Source of the DNA: CAVPCY01 sp963702525
Lineage (GTDB): Bacteria > Actinomycetota > Coriobacteriia > Anaerosomatales > PHET01
Reading direction: 5' to 3'
Assembly (NCBI GenBank): GCA_963702525.1
Contig: CAVPCY010000019.1
Location: 1 to 21,443 of the forward strand
DNA: 21,443 nt
The notes beneath the pieces are model-generated. The model saw nothing but the letters and a program-made list of their open reading frames with translations, made no database searches and had not been told where the DNA came from. Positions 1 through 8,528 of the stretch are shown in pieces (positions within the stretch are counted from its first letter, which is position 1; every line of letters starts with the position of its first letter). The translations under genes were made by a program, and so were the position numbers.

Positions 1-603
1 CCGGCCGACTTGGTGGAACTTGAGGGGCTCCAGATAGTAGAAGGCCAAGTCCTCGAGTTCCCACTTCACCTGGCTGATGCCCAACCTGTGTGCGAGCGGC
101 GCATAGATCTCCATCGTCTCGCGGGCCTTCTCGACTCGCCTCTCGGGAGGCAGGGCCGCGAGGGTCCGCATGTTGTGGAGGCGGTCCGCCAGCTTGATGA
201 GGATGACCCGTATGTCCTTGGCCATCGCGATGAGCATCTTGCGCAGGTTGTTGCTCTGCTGCTCGGAGAGCGTCTCGAACTCGATACGACCGAGCTTGGT
301 CACTCCGTCCACGAGTTCCGCGACTTCGTCGCCGAACTGCTCGCGGACCTGCGTCGATCGTGACATCGGAGTCCTCGACGGTGTCGTGCAGCAGCGCCGC
401 CTTCAGAGTGGCTGTGTCGAGGTGGAGCTCGGCGAGGATGAGTGCCACCTCGATAGGGTGATTGATGAAGGGTTCGCCGCTCTTGCGCGACTGGCCCTCG
501 TGCGCGCTGACGGCGAACTCGTATGCCAGGTCGAGCCCGGTGAGGTCGGCGTCAGGGTTGTAGGCCCTGACCTGCGCCTCAATCTGTTGGAGCGTGGCGG
601 CCA
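1..603 (-). CDS. rel: Bifunctional (p)ppGpp synthetase/hydrolase Rel, N-terminal part (cut by window edge, frameshifted)
   Basis: RelA/SpoT-type enzyme that makes and degrades the stringent-response alarmone (p)ppGpp in the cytoplasm. About the first 200 residues of a family usually over 700 long are present; the rest lies beyond the left edge. The HD hydrolase domain is clear: H35 and R40, the segment SGEPFINHP around 42-50, HDTVED at 73-78, and downstream LADRLHNMRT followed by YAPLAHRLGI. The metal-binding HD motif is intact, so at least the hydrolase half should be active. The start at 603 has GAAGGA about 6 nt upstream. The frame breaks near residue 85 (positions 347-352), where one extra base is the simplest explanation; homology resumes at once with VREQFGDEVAELVDGVTKLG. 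The gene follows the recJ fusion by 164 nt and has its own possible promoter. Family assignment is secure; whether it is Rel or a paralog cannot be told from this part. Confidence 0.9.
347..352 (-). other. Apparent frameshift in rel
   Basis: Sense reading around this point gives D-A then loses the family frame. Removing one base of the sense GG restores VREQFGDEV with normal family spacing after the HDTVED motif. An insertion error or a real +1 mutation would both fit. Confidence 0.7.
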
Positions 604-691
604 TCGTCGTCCTTCGTCGGTGTTGGCACCGCTGACGGTACTGGGGGCCCACGCGGAAGCGGTGGCCGAGCTCAACAACCGTCAGGTGCGT

Positions 692-697
692 AGTATA
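692..697 (-). promoter_or_regulatory. Possible -10 element of the rel promoter
   Basis: TATACT on the minus strand in the 164-nt gap between the recJ fusion and rel, about 90 nt before the rel start. No good -35 hexamer is seen 16-18 nt upstream, so this is weak. It would give rel a transcript independent of the recJ fusion. Confidence 0.3.
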
Positions 698-767
698 CGT
701 TGCGCGTGCCATCACCGCAGGTGCCGAGGCGCCGACGCAGCGTGTCTTGCTGCCTCGCTCGTCGTCG

Positions 768-3700
768 CTAGGACGGAAGAATCGGACGGTTGAACCGCTC
801 CAGAAGCTCCTCGGCCGGGCTCGACATGACCCACTCACGAAACACCTGGAACTCGGCGATCTCGTCGAGCCCCTCCGAGTAGCGCACGCTCGTCAGGTCG
901 ACCTTGCCGGCAGCGGGAACCAAGGACAGCCTTCGGTAGGCGCCGTGGCCCTCACCGACCACGAACCCCAGCTCGCGGAAGATACCGAGTCCGGAGGACA
1001 CGCCTCGATCGTCCAGCCCGCAGCCACGATCCAGTTTGCGGCACCGCTCGGCGAGCTCGGCGTTGGTGAGTTCGAATGCCCCCCTTCGGCGGCATGGAGG
1101 TCGCGTAGCACCCGGTAGAGGACAGCGAGGTCGTCGCGTTCAGGTGCAGAGGCGGCGAGTATCCGCTCATTGATTCGAGCGTCTTTGTCACCGAAGAGCA
1201 GGTGCACCCGAGCCATCGCCCCGTCGCGGCCTGCCCGACCCGCCATCTGGTTGAACTCGACATCGTTGAAGGGCAGGTGGTAGAGCACGACGTTGCGGAT
1301 ATCGGGGATGTTAACGCCCTCGCCAAAGGCGCTCGTCGCGACGACCACGCGCACGTCGCCGGCCCTGAAGGCGTGCTCAACCGCATGGCGGACCGAGCGG
1401 GAGAGCCCCCCGTTGTAGAACGCCGCGTGCCACGCGAGTTCGGGTACGCGTTTGCGCAAAAGGCGCGCAAGCCGCACGGAAGCATCCCGCGAGTTGACGT
1501 AGATCACCGTCTTGCCGCCCGATGCGGCCAACCGCAGGATCTGTTCGTCCTTGTCGGCGCCGGAGCGTCTGTCCTCGACAGCAAGGTTGTCGCGCACGGT
1601 GGGGTCGAGCACGACGGAGTGGATCCCGAGCGACTCTCGGATCGAGGCGGCCACATCGTTCGAGGCGGTCGCGGTGACGGCCAGCACAGTGGGTCCGCCA
1701 AGTACCTCGAGCGCTTCTCCCAATCGCGAGTACGCCGGCCAGTGACCGGCCCGCGCGCGCCCGACGTGGTGCGCCTCGTCGACGACCATGAAGCGCACGC
1801 GGCCGCACTCGGCGAATCGTGCCGCATGGAAGTGAAGGAACTCGGGCGTGGTCAGAACGACGTCGAGCGTGCCGTTGGAGAGCGCCTGGAAGGCGGCGTC
1901 CCGGTCACCTTGTGAGGTCTCCCCGGTAACGGTGCGCACGCCCAGACCGACGCTCGTGAACACCTCGTCCAGGTGAAAGGCCTGGTCGGCGACGAGCGCG
2001 CGCAGCGGAAACACGAAGACACTCGCGCCGTTGTCTCCAGCGCGAGCCTGGCGGCATGCAGGTGGAAGATCAGCGACTTGCCACGACCAGTCGCCATGAC
2101 AGCGAGCGTGCTACGCGATTCGGCCAGCGCCGCGAGAGCCTCGACCTGCGCCGAGTGCAGCTTGCGATCTCCGATGAAGCGCCTTACCAGCTCGGCGTCG
2201 AGTTCGGCAGGGAGCAGCCCGGCCAACTCCTCGCGGTTGCCGATGCGAACGCCGGCTGCCTCGGCCTCATCTTGGACAGCATCGCGCCTGGTGAGCAAGA
2301 CGTTCACGCCGAACGCATGCTCGCCGCCACCCGTGATGTCGGTGACCTCGACGTCGTACTCGACACCCCAATCGATAGCCGGCGCAAGAGCTGCAGCGAG
2401 TCGACGGTTGAGGTACCCGACCTGATTGCCGCGCGGGTCGACCAACGCGCAGGCGTTGGGGTCGAACTCGTTGTGCGGCTGCCTCACAAGCCGCAGCGGC
2501 GTACTTGCCGTGAGCACGGCTAGCACGTCTTGGCGCCCCTCGAAGGTCACGCCGGCGAGCTTCGTGTGAAACGACGGCGCGTCTTCTATCCCCGCATACT
2601 CCTCACGAGCCAGGATCTCATCCGCGTGTGCGAACAGGTCGTCAACCAGGTCGGCCGCTGGTGAACGAAGCGCCTCCCTGACATGGATGTCCCGCACGAT
2701 GAGCTGGGCCCTGCTGCGACCGCGCCACTGATCCACCTCAAGCTGGAACGCGAGGTCGACGGCGTTCCCACACTCTGCCAGCTGCTCGATGTCTCGGCAC
2801 CTGAACGCGATGGCGGGCACGGACGCAACACCGTCGAAAGCGACGAAGCGCAGGTGGTTCCCGGTCTTGCCCACGCGCCCTCGATCGTTCATGAACACCC
2901 TGCGCGCAGCAAGCACCGGCCTGGCGTTCGCATGACCGAACGGCCCGAGCAGCGAGATCTCGGCACCGAGCTCGGTGCTGACCTCGTCGAGCGAGATCTC
3001 GGCGTCCAGCACGGTCGCGACCTCGAAGTCCTCGGCAGGCAGGGTGGCCAACTCGGCGAGGAGCATCTCTCGGAAGTACTCGAGGTTCTCAGCCTTGAGG
3101 GTGAGTCCCACCGCGGCGGCATGCCCTCCGAATCGCTCGAGCACGCGCGAACACTTGGAGACCGCCGCGAACAGGTCGACCGACCCCACCGAGCGCGCGG
3201 AGCCCTTCGCCACCCCGTCCTCGAGAGCGAACAGGAACGCGGGCACACCGAATGAGTGCGCGAGCCGCGACGCCACGATGCCTTTGACGCCCTCGTGCCA
3301 TCCCTCGCCCGCCAGCACGAGCGCCCGCTCTCCGGAATAGACGCGCTCGGCGAGCGCAGTGGCAGCTTCGGTGAGGTCGGCTTCGACCGTCTGCCGCAGC
3401 CGGTTGTGCTCGTCAAGCCTGAGGGCAAGCTCCTCGGCCACCACTGGATCGTCGGCGAGCAGGAGGTCCAGCGCGTCTTGCGGGTCGCCGACGCGTCCGG
3501 CGGCGTTGAGCCGCGGAGCGATCGCGAAGGCCACATCGTCGGCCGAGAACCCGTCGAGCGAGACACGGCCACCGCACACAACGCCGCGATCGACGGCGTG
3601 CCGCCTGCGCGAGCCCGTCGCACGCCGGCGGCGACGAGAGCGCGGTTCTCGCCGATAAGCGCAACGACATCGGCGACGGTCCCCAGCATCGCCATGTCGG

Positions 3701-4376
3701 CGAGATCCTTCCACCGATCCTCGTCTCCGAGCAAGGCGCCAACCCGTTGAACGAGCTTCAGCGCGACACCAGCGCCGGCAAGGTCGCGTGACGGGCACGC
3801 CTCGGCGAGCTTGGGATTGGCCACCGGGATCGTGGAGGGAACGTGCTCGCCCGGTTCGTGATGATCGGTCACGACCACGTCCACGCCGTGCGACAGCAGC
3901 TGCGCGACCTCGTCGGCCGAGGATATGCCGCAGTCCACGGTCACCACGAGGTCCGGCGAGTGCTTCAGCACGCGTTCGATCGCCGCGGGCGTCAAACCGT
4001 AGCCCTCACGGAACCTGTGCGGCACGATCGCTTCGACCGACGCCCCAAGCGCTGCAAGACCGCGTCGCGCCACCGCCGCAGCGCTGATGCCGTCGAGGTC
4101 GAAGTCACCGAATACGAGAATGCGCTCATCGGTCTGCACTGCCCTAGCGACGCGCTCAGCAGCCGCGTCCATTCCTGGGATCAGAGACGGGTCGAGCCAG
4201 TCCCGCCCCAGCGATGGCTCGATGAAGCGCTTCGCCTGCTCGGCGCTCTCGATCCCACGTGAGACAAGGATGCGCGCGACAACGTGCGACAGGCCGGTAT
4301 CGGCGGCCAGACGCACCACGCTATGCTCGTCGGCGGGAGCCAACGACCATTTCCTGGAGTCACACACCTCGGACAT
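768..4376 (-). CDS. recJ: RecJ exonuclease - HIRAN - RecQ-like helicase fusion (three apparent frameshifts)
   Basis: Restoring three single-base losses gives one protein of about 1,203 residues. Residues 1-570 are a full RecJ 5'-3' single-strand exonuclease: FGDFDLDG (89-96), VTVDCG (145-150), TDHH (170-173), RLNAAGR (about 289-295), GWHEGVKGIVASRL (about 359-372) and FGGHAAAVG (about 415-423). Residues about 606-695 resemble a HIRAN domain, with HNEFDPNA and VGYLNRRLAAAL. Then a superfamily 2 helicase follows: ATGRGKS Walker A (about 762-768), VDEAHH (about 866-871), TATAS, and QMAGRAGRDG motif VI (about 1044-1053), ending in a possible winged helix. The helicase is closest to RecQ, but no zinc-binding region is visible. 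RecJ and RecQ act together in RecF-pathway end resection; here they share a chain. The gene starts 77 nt after secF; no clear Shine-Dalgarno was identified. RecJ and helicase calls are near certain; HIRAN is recognised by pattern only. Confidence 0.88.
1079..1084 (-). other. Apparent frameshift in the helicase C-terminus (homopolymer)
   Basis: A run of six C on the plus strand (six G in the sense strand). A seventh G restores EGGAFELTNAELAERCRK and joins the helicase to its last roughly 100 residues. Confidence 0.75.
2027..2031 (-). other. Apparent frameshift just after helicase Walker A
   Basis: One missing G in the sense strand separates ATGRGKSLIF...LALETT from GASVFVFPLRALVADQ, helicase motif Ia. 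Both sides are unmistakable parts of one helicase domain. Confidence 0.75.
3564..3569 (-). other. Apparent frameshift in the RecJ DHH region
   Basis: One missing G in the sense strand, near residue 270. Adding it gives AVAGVSLDGFSADDVAF, which continues the normal RecJ order into RLNAAGR. Confidence 0.75.
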
Positions 4377-4394
4377 GGCCCCATCCTAGCCGAC

Positions 4395-4424
4395 GGGGCC
4401 GACACCGCTTACGGTGCCGACCCC
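4395..4424 (-). terminator. Hairpin after secF
   Basis: A 13-bp stem with a 4-nt loop lies 28 nt after the secF stop. In minus-strand RNA all 13 positions pair, with two G-U wobbles; in plus-strand RNA those two become C-A mismatches, so the structure is built for the secDF transcript. There is no U-tract, which is common for actinobacterial terminators. It also lies just before the recJ fusion start and could reduce read-through into it. Confidence 0.55.
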
Positions 4425-4452
4425 ACGACTGCAACTGCGAACGCGGTGCGCC

Positions 4453-6729
4453 TTAAGCGTCCGCGTACTTCTTCTTGAGCGCGGCGTACTTGGGCTCGCT
4501 CTCCTTCCACATGGCGTAGAGCGGCGAGGCGACACCGATCGAGGAGTAGGCCCCGACGAGCATGCCGATCGAGAGCGCGAGCGCGAAGTCCTTCAGCGTC
4601 TCGCCGCCGAAGAAGAGCATCACGAGTACCGGAATCAGCGAGGTGACAGTGGTGTTGATGGACCGTACGAAGACCTCGTTTATCGACTCGTTGGCCATCT
4701 GCATGAACGACTGCTTCGCCAGATGCTGCGAGTTCTCCTTGATTCGGTGGAAGACCACGATCGTGTCGTAGAGCGAGTATCCCAGGATCGTGAGCAACGC
4801 CGCGATGGTGTTCGGCGTGACCTCGTAGCCCAGCAGCGCGTAGATGCCGAGCGTGATCAGGATGTCGTGAACCAGGGCGACTACCGCGGTGACCGACATC
4901 TTGTATTCGAAGCGTACCGAGATGTAGAGCAGGATCGCGGCGAGGGACAGACCGAGCGCCATCAGTGCGCGGTTCGTGATGTTCTTGCCCCACCCGGGAC
5001 CTATCGTGGTGACCTGGAACGAGGCTGGCGGCAGCTTGACAGCGACCGCGACAGCGGCGGCATCGCCGGACGCCTCGTCGGGGTCGGTCACCTCCGTGCG
5101 TACGATGAAGCCCTTCACGCCCTGCGCTTCGGTGGTCTGCACGTTGGGATTGGTCACACCCGCGTCCTCGAATGCTTTGCGCATCTGTTCGATGGTGACC
5201 CCCCCGGAGTTCACCACGCTGATCGAGGTGCCGCCCTGAAACTCGATGCCGAACCTCAGGCCGAACGAGGGCAGCAGCAACGCTGCGATGGACAGGACGA
5301 GCAACACGCCTGAGATGGCGAACATGATCTTGCGGTGGCCGAGGAAGTCGATATGGAACCTAGACACCCGCAACACCCCCCTTCGGGGCCTTGCCGTCTG
5401 GCGCGCTGCGCTGTCCTTGGTCAGGCCCCAGAACGCCGGCGCCTTGCCGATCACGGACTCGCCCAGAAGGACGAGACTCGGGCGTTTGAACAGGACCATC
5501 ATGACGATGTCGCAGACTATTCCGATCGTGAGTGTCAGCGCGAAGCCGCGGACGGGGCCGATCGCGACGAAATAGAGCACCGCCGCCGAGACCAGTGTCA
5601 CGAGGTCTGCGTCGATGCTCGTGTACATGCCGTGGCGCGAGCCCGAGTTGGCAGCGGAGCGGATGGTCTTGCCCATCCGCACTTCTTCCTTGAAGCGCTC
5701 GAGAATCAGGATCGACGAGTCGGCGGCCAGACCGATCGTGAGCACGATGCCGGCGATGCCCGGCAGCGTGAGCGCGAAGAAGCCCAACTGCGACAGCAGG
5801 GCCAGGATTCCGAGGAAGAACGACGCGAACGTGATCAGAGCCGCGACAGTCAGCAGACCGAGGCCGCGGTAGAACAGCAGAACGTAGAGCGCCACGAGCG
5901 ATAGGCCGATGACCATCGCCAGCACACCCTGCCTGAGCGAGTCTTGGCCGAGTGTGGGCCCGACGACCCTCGACTCCGAGAACACGAGCGTAACCGGGAG
6001 CGAGCCGGTCTCAAGCACCGTCTTGAGCTGCTTGGCGGTCTCGGCGGTGAAGCTGCCCGAGATCGCCGTACTGCCGTCGAGGATGGGCTCGTTCACTCGT
6101 GGAGCAGACTGCACGGTGCCGTCGAGCACGACTGCGACGAGCTTGCCCACGCTCGCGGACGTGTACTCAGCCCACTTCTTCGCCCCTTCGGCGTTCATCG
6201 AGAGGTTGACCTCGATCTCACCGGTGTTCGGGTTTTGCGACACCGCGGCGTTTCGCACGACCTCGCCTGTCAGGAACGGCTGGTAGGTGCCCTTCTTGAC
6301 CTGGACGCCCTGCTCGCCCGCGCTGATCGCCGCGACCGTCGCCGAGTCCGTGATCGAAGCGACGTCCACGAACTCCAGCTGACCGGTACTGCCCAGGACA
6401 GCGAGTGCCTCCTGGGCGTTCTTGATGCCGGGGATCTGAACGAGCAGCGAGTCGTTGCCCTGGCGCTGGATCGATGCTTCCCGAACGCCGAGACGGTCGA
6501 CCCTGTTGCGGACGATCAGCTCGGCACGCTCCATGACCGCAGCGGTCACCGGCGTCGTCGTCGACTCCTCAGCCGTGAGGATGACCGACAGGCCACCCTG
6601 GATGTCGAGGCCTTGGGTGATCTTCTGAGCCGGGGGCCACAGTATCGCCCACGAGGCGACGACGAGCACCAGCGCGAGCGCCAGCAATAGGATGTTCTGT
6701 TGCTTCTGGTCCATGCTCCTGCCTTCCAT
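4453..6729 (-). CDS. secDF: Protein translocase SecD-SecF, read here as one ORF
   Basis: SecD and SecF use the proton gradient to pull secreted proteins through SecYEG at the membrane. The first part is SecD: an N-terminal membrane segment, LDIQGGLSV, the periplasmic motif QRQGNDSLLVQIPG, and the transporter segment GIVLTIGLAADSSILILERF. The second part is SecF: FHIDFLGHRKIMF, FGIEFQGGTSISV and LGYSLYDTIVVFHRIKEN. Each half has about six membrane segments. The preferred start is the ATG at 6714 (MDQKQQN), because AGG lies about 7 nt upstream; the ATG at 6729 has a purine run only 1 nt away. As read, the two halves form one frame like the Bacillus SecDF fusion, but the junction at 5360-5400 suggests two overlapping genes with a lost base. 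YajC is encoded just upstream, the usual yajC-secD-secF order. Confidence 0.92.
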   Translation of the reverse strand: MEGRSMDQKQQNILLLALALVLVVASWAILWPPAQKITQGLDIQGGLSVILTAEESTTTPVTAAVMERAELIVRNRVDRLGVREASIQRQGNDSLLVQIPGIKNAQEALAVLGSTGQLEFVDVASITDSATVAAISAGEQGVQVKKGTYQPFLTGEVVRNAAVSQNPNTGEIEVNLSMNAEGAKKWAEYTSASVGKLVAVVLDGTVQSAPRVNEPILDGSTAISGSFTAETAKQLKTVLETGSLPVTLVFSESRVVGPTLGQDSLRQGVLAMVIGLSLVALYVLLFYRGLGLLTVAALITFASFFLGILALLSQLGFFALTLPGIAGIVLTIGLAADSSILILERFKEEVRMGKTIRSAANSGSRHGMYTSIDADLVTLVSAAVLYFVAIGPVRGFALTLTIGIVCDIVMMVLFKRPSLVLLGESVIGKAPAFWGLTKDSAARQTARPRRGVLRVSRFHIDFLGHRKIMFAISGVLLVLSIAALLLPSFGLRFGIEFQGGTSISVVNSGGVTIEQMRKAFEDAGVTNPNVQTTEAQGVKGFIVRTEVTDPDEASGDAAAVAVAVKLPPASFQVTTIGPGWGKNITNRALMALGLSLAAILLYISVRFEYKMSVTAVVALVHDILITLGIYALLGYEVTPNTIAALLTILGYSLYDTIVVFHRIKENSQHLAKQSFMQMANESINEVFVRSINTTVTSLIPVLVMLFFGGETLKDFALALSIGMLVGAYSSIGVASPLYAMWKESEPKYAALKKKYADA
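5360..5400 (-). other. Probable native secD stop / secF start overlap and suspected frameshift
   Basis: In the sense strand, a GTG at 5367 begins secF (V-S-R-F-H-I-D-F, 304 codons) and overlaps a TAG (5362-5360) in the neighbouring frame. A strong ribosome site AAGGGGGG stands 8 nt before that GTG, which an internal fusion linker would not need. If one base were missing near 5395-5400, SecD would end DGKAPKGGVAGV at that TAG, giving a 456-residue SecD (from 6729) of normal length. The linker as read, RQTARPRRGVLR, looks like out-of-frame sequence. Confidence 0.55.
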
Positions 6730-6810
6730 ACCTTGCTTCAGTCACAGCTCCGTGCAGGAGCCTTGTTCCACATCGACACGGCCGGCGCCAACCGCCCGCG
6801 CCACCACCGG

Positions 6811-7185
6811 CTATGACAACGGCGACGCGCTCTCGTCGTCAGGCTCGGCATCCTGACCAGACTCGGCCTCGACCGTCTCATCGTCGGCGTCCTCGACATC
6901 GTCTGCGGCTTCCGCGGCCGCCGCATCCTTCGGCACGACCACCTGTGCGATCGCCGCCTTGGCCAGCTCTAGCTCCGAGCCATCGGCGACACGAACGCGG
7001 ATCCGTTCGCCCACCTCGATGATCACGGCGTAGATGCCGCCTACCGTGACGATCTCATCCCCAGGCTTGATGGAGGCGAGCATCTCGCGCTGAGCGGTCG
7101 CGCGCTTCTGCTGCGGCCTGATGATCAGGAAGTAGAAGACCCCGATGATCAGGAGTATCGGCAGGAACTGCTGCAACTGCGCCAT
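6811..7185 (-). CDS. yajC: Preprotein translocase accessory subunit YajC
   Basis: Small single-pass membrane protein that associates with SecDF and SecYEG. The 124-residue product has its membrane helix at once after the start (FLPILLIIGVFYFLII), then RPQQKR and the family segment IKPGDEIVTVGG. The C-terminal 45 residues are an acidic Ala/Asp/Glu tail, longer than in short YajC proteins. The ATG at 7185 is chosen because the family begins right before the helix and a GAAAGG site lies upstream; a longer reading to 7239 adds only unrelated residues. About 81-96 nt separate it from secD, with a small GCTCC/GGAGC hairpin at 6747-6761. Very likely co-transcribed with secDF. Confidence 0.93.
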   Translation of the reverse strand: MAQLQQFLPILLIIGVFYFLIIRPQQKRATAQREMLASIKPGDEIVTVGGIYAVIIEVGERIRVRVADGSELELAKAAIAQVVVPKDAAAAEAADDVEDADDETVEAESGQDAEPDDESASPLS

Positions 7186-7308
7186 GGTCGCGCGCCTTTC
7201 TAGCGTGAGGGCCGCTGTACGCCCCAAGCGCACAGCCAACGGACAATCTTACCTGTGAAACGCCCTTCGCGGAAGCGAGAATGTGAGTTCTTCGTCCTCG
7301 CGGCGGAA

Positions 7309-8430
7309 TCAGTAGTCGTCATGGGCGGCGGAGGCACGCCACGCACCGAGGAACGCGCCGTACCTGTCGGCAAGCACGGCCTCGCGCGCCCGCCTCGCCA
7401 GATCGAGCAGGAAGTGCAGGTTGTGTACGGAGAGCAGCGTCGCACCCAGCATCTCTTTGGTGTTCACAAGGTGCCTGATGTAGGCGCGTGAGAAGCCCGT
7501 GCACGTCCCACAGGAGCACGACTGGTCGAGCGGGCCGAAGTCGCGCGCGAAGCGGGCGTTTCGCATGTTCAGGCGACCCTCGCTGGAGAAGGCCGTCCCC
7601 AGGCGAGCAGTGCGGGTGGGAAGCACGCAGTCGAACATGTCGACACCCAGCCCGATCGCCTCGAGCATGGCGGTGGGGCTCCCCACTCCCATGAGGTAGC
7701 GGGGCCGGTCGGCCGGTAACGCCCCACACACCGGTGCGAGCGATTCGAGCATCAGATCGTGCGGCTCGCCCACAGAGTAGCCGCCAATCCCGTATCCGAG
7801 AAAGCCGATCTCGGCCAACCGCTCGACACTCTCGGCGCGCAAGTCGGCATACACTCCGCCCTGCACGATGCCGAACAGGGCCTGGTCCTCTCGGCGATGC
7901 GAGTCCTTGCAGCGCCTCGCCCACTCAGCGCTTCTGCGCACCGCGGTCGCCACGTGCTCTCGCTCGGCGGGGTACGGCGGGCACTGGTCGAGCTGCATGA
8001 TGATGTCGGCGCCCAGCTGCTCCTGGATACGCATGTTGTCCTCGGGGGACCAGAAGTGCCACGCGCCATCGACTATCGACCGGAAGCGCACGCCATCGTC
8101 GGTGAGCTTGAGCGTGTCGGCCAGGCTGAAGATCTGGAACCCGCCCGAGTCCGTGAGGATCGCGCGATCCCAGTTCATGAACCGGTGAAGCCCTCCGGCC
8201 TGCTCGACGATGTCTGCGCCCGGCCGCAGGTACAGGTGGTACGTGTTGGCCAGCACCACCTGTGCGCGCATTTCGCTTAGTTGCGCGGGCATCACGCCCT
8301 TCACCGTCGCGCGCGTCCCCACGGGCATGAAAACGGGTGTCTGCACGGCGCCGTGCGCGGTCGTGAAGACGCCAGCACGCGCCGAGGTAGTGGAGTCCGT
8401 TGCATCAAGCTGGAAACTGAACAGTGCCAT
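7309..8430 (-). CDS. tgt: tRNA-guanine transglycosylase
   Basis: Exchanges guanine 34 in Asp, Asn, His and Tyr tRNAs for preQ1, the first tRNA-level step of queuosine synthesis. The 373-residue product matches the bacterial family in length. Visible motifs are ANTYHLYLRPG (about 61-71), the catalytic aspartate in LTDSGGFQIFS (D94), LDQCPPYP, IVQGGVYADLR, the second active-site segment DMFDCVLPTRTARLG, and the zinc ligands in SCSCGTCTGFSRAYIRH plus a later histidine in VHNLHF. The ATG at 8430 is chosen because the family starts near it; a TTG at 8469 would add 13 unrelated residues. No Shine-Dalgarno precedes the ATG; instead a -10-like TAGAAT ends 7 nt before it, suggesting a leaderless mRNA. 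Queuosine partners queA and queH lie to the right. Confidence 0.96.
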   Translation of the reverse strand: MALFSFQLDATDSTTSARAGVFTTAHGAVQTPVFMPVGTRATVKGVMPAQLSEMRAQVVLANTYHLYLRPGADIVEQAGGLHRFMNWDRAILTDSGGFQIFSLADTLKLTDDGVRFRSIVDGAWHFWSPEDNMRIQEQLGADIIMQLDQCPPYPAEREHVATAVRRSAEWARRCKDSHRREDQALFGIVQGGVYADLRAESVERLAEIGFLGYGIGGYSVGEPHDLMLESLAPVCGALPADRPRYLMGVGSPTAMLEAIGLGVDMFDCVLPTRTARLGTAFSSEGRLNMRNARFARDFGPLDQSCSCGTCTGFSRAYIRHLVNTKEMLGATLLSVHNLHFLLDLARRAREAVLADRYGAFLGAWRASAAHDDY

Positions 8431-8437
8431 GCCGGCG

Positions 8438-8443
8438 ATTCTA
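8438..8443 (-). promoter_or_regulatory. Possible -10 of a leaderless tgt promoter
   Basis: TAGAAT on the minus strand, separated by exactly 7 nt from the tgt ATG, so transcription would begin at or next to the start codon. The -35 region is weak. The absence of a ribosome binding site supports the idea. Confidence 0.4.
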
Positions 8444-8489
8444 CCCGAGCGGCATGATGCCGGGCCCAACAGGTAGACTGAATCCGTGG

Positions 8490-8517
8490 TGAACCCATCG
8501 CGGCCCGCACACGTCTA
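8490..8517 (+). promoter_or_regulatory. Candidate ECF-type autoregulatory promoter
   Basis: TGAACC (8490-8495), a 16-nt spacer, then CGTC (8512-8515) immediately upstream of the sigma gene. This is the general -35/-10 pattern of ECF sigma factors, many of which transcribe their own operon. The start site would fall within a few bases of the GGAGTG ribosome site, so the leader would be very short. Confidence 0.5.
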
Positions 8518-8528
8518 AACGGAGTGAC

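Noticed and set aside
7186..7308. Promoter and terminator signals between tgt and yajC
   Set aside because: A TAAGAT -10 candidate with a TTCCGC -35 and short stems are seen, but none stands out from background.
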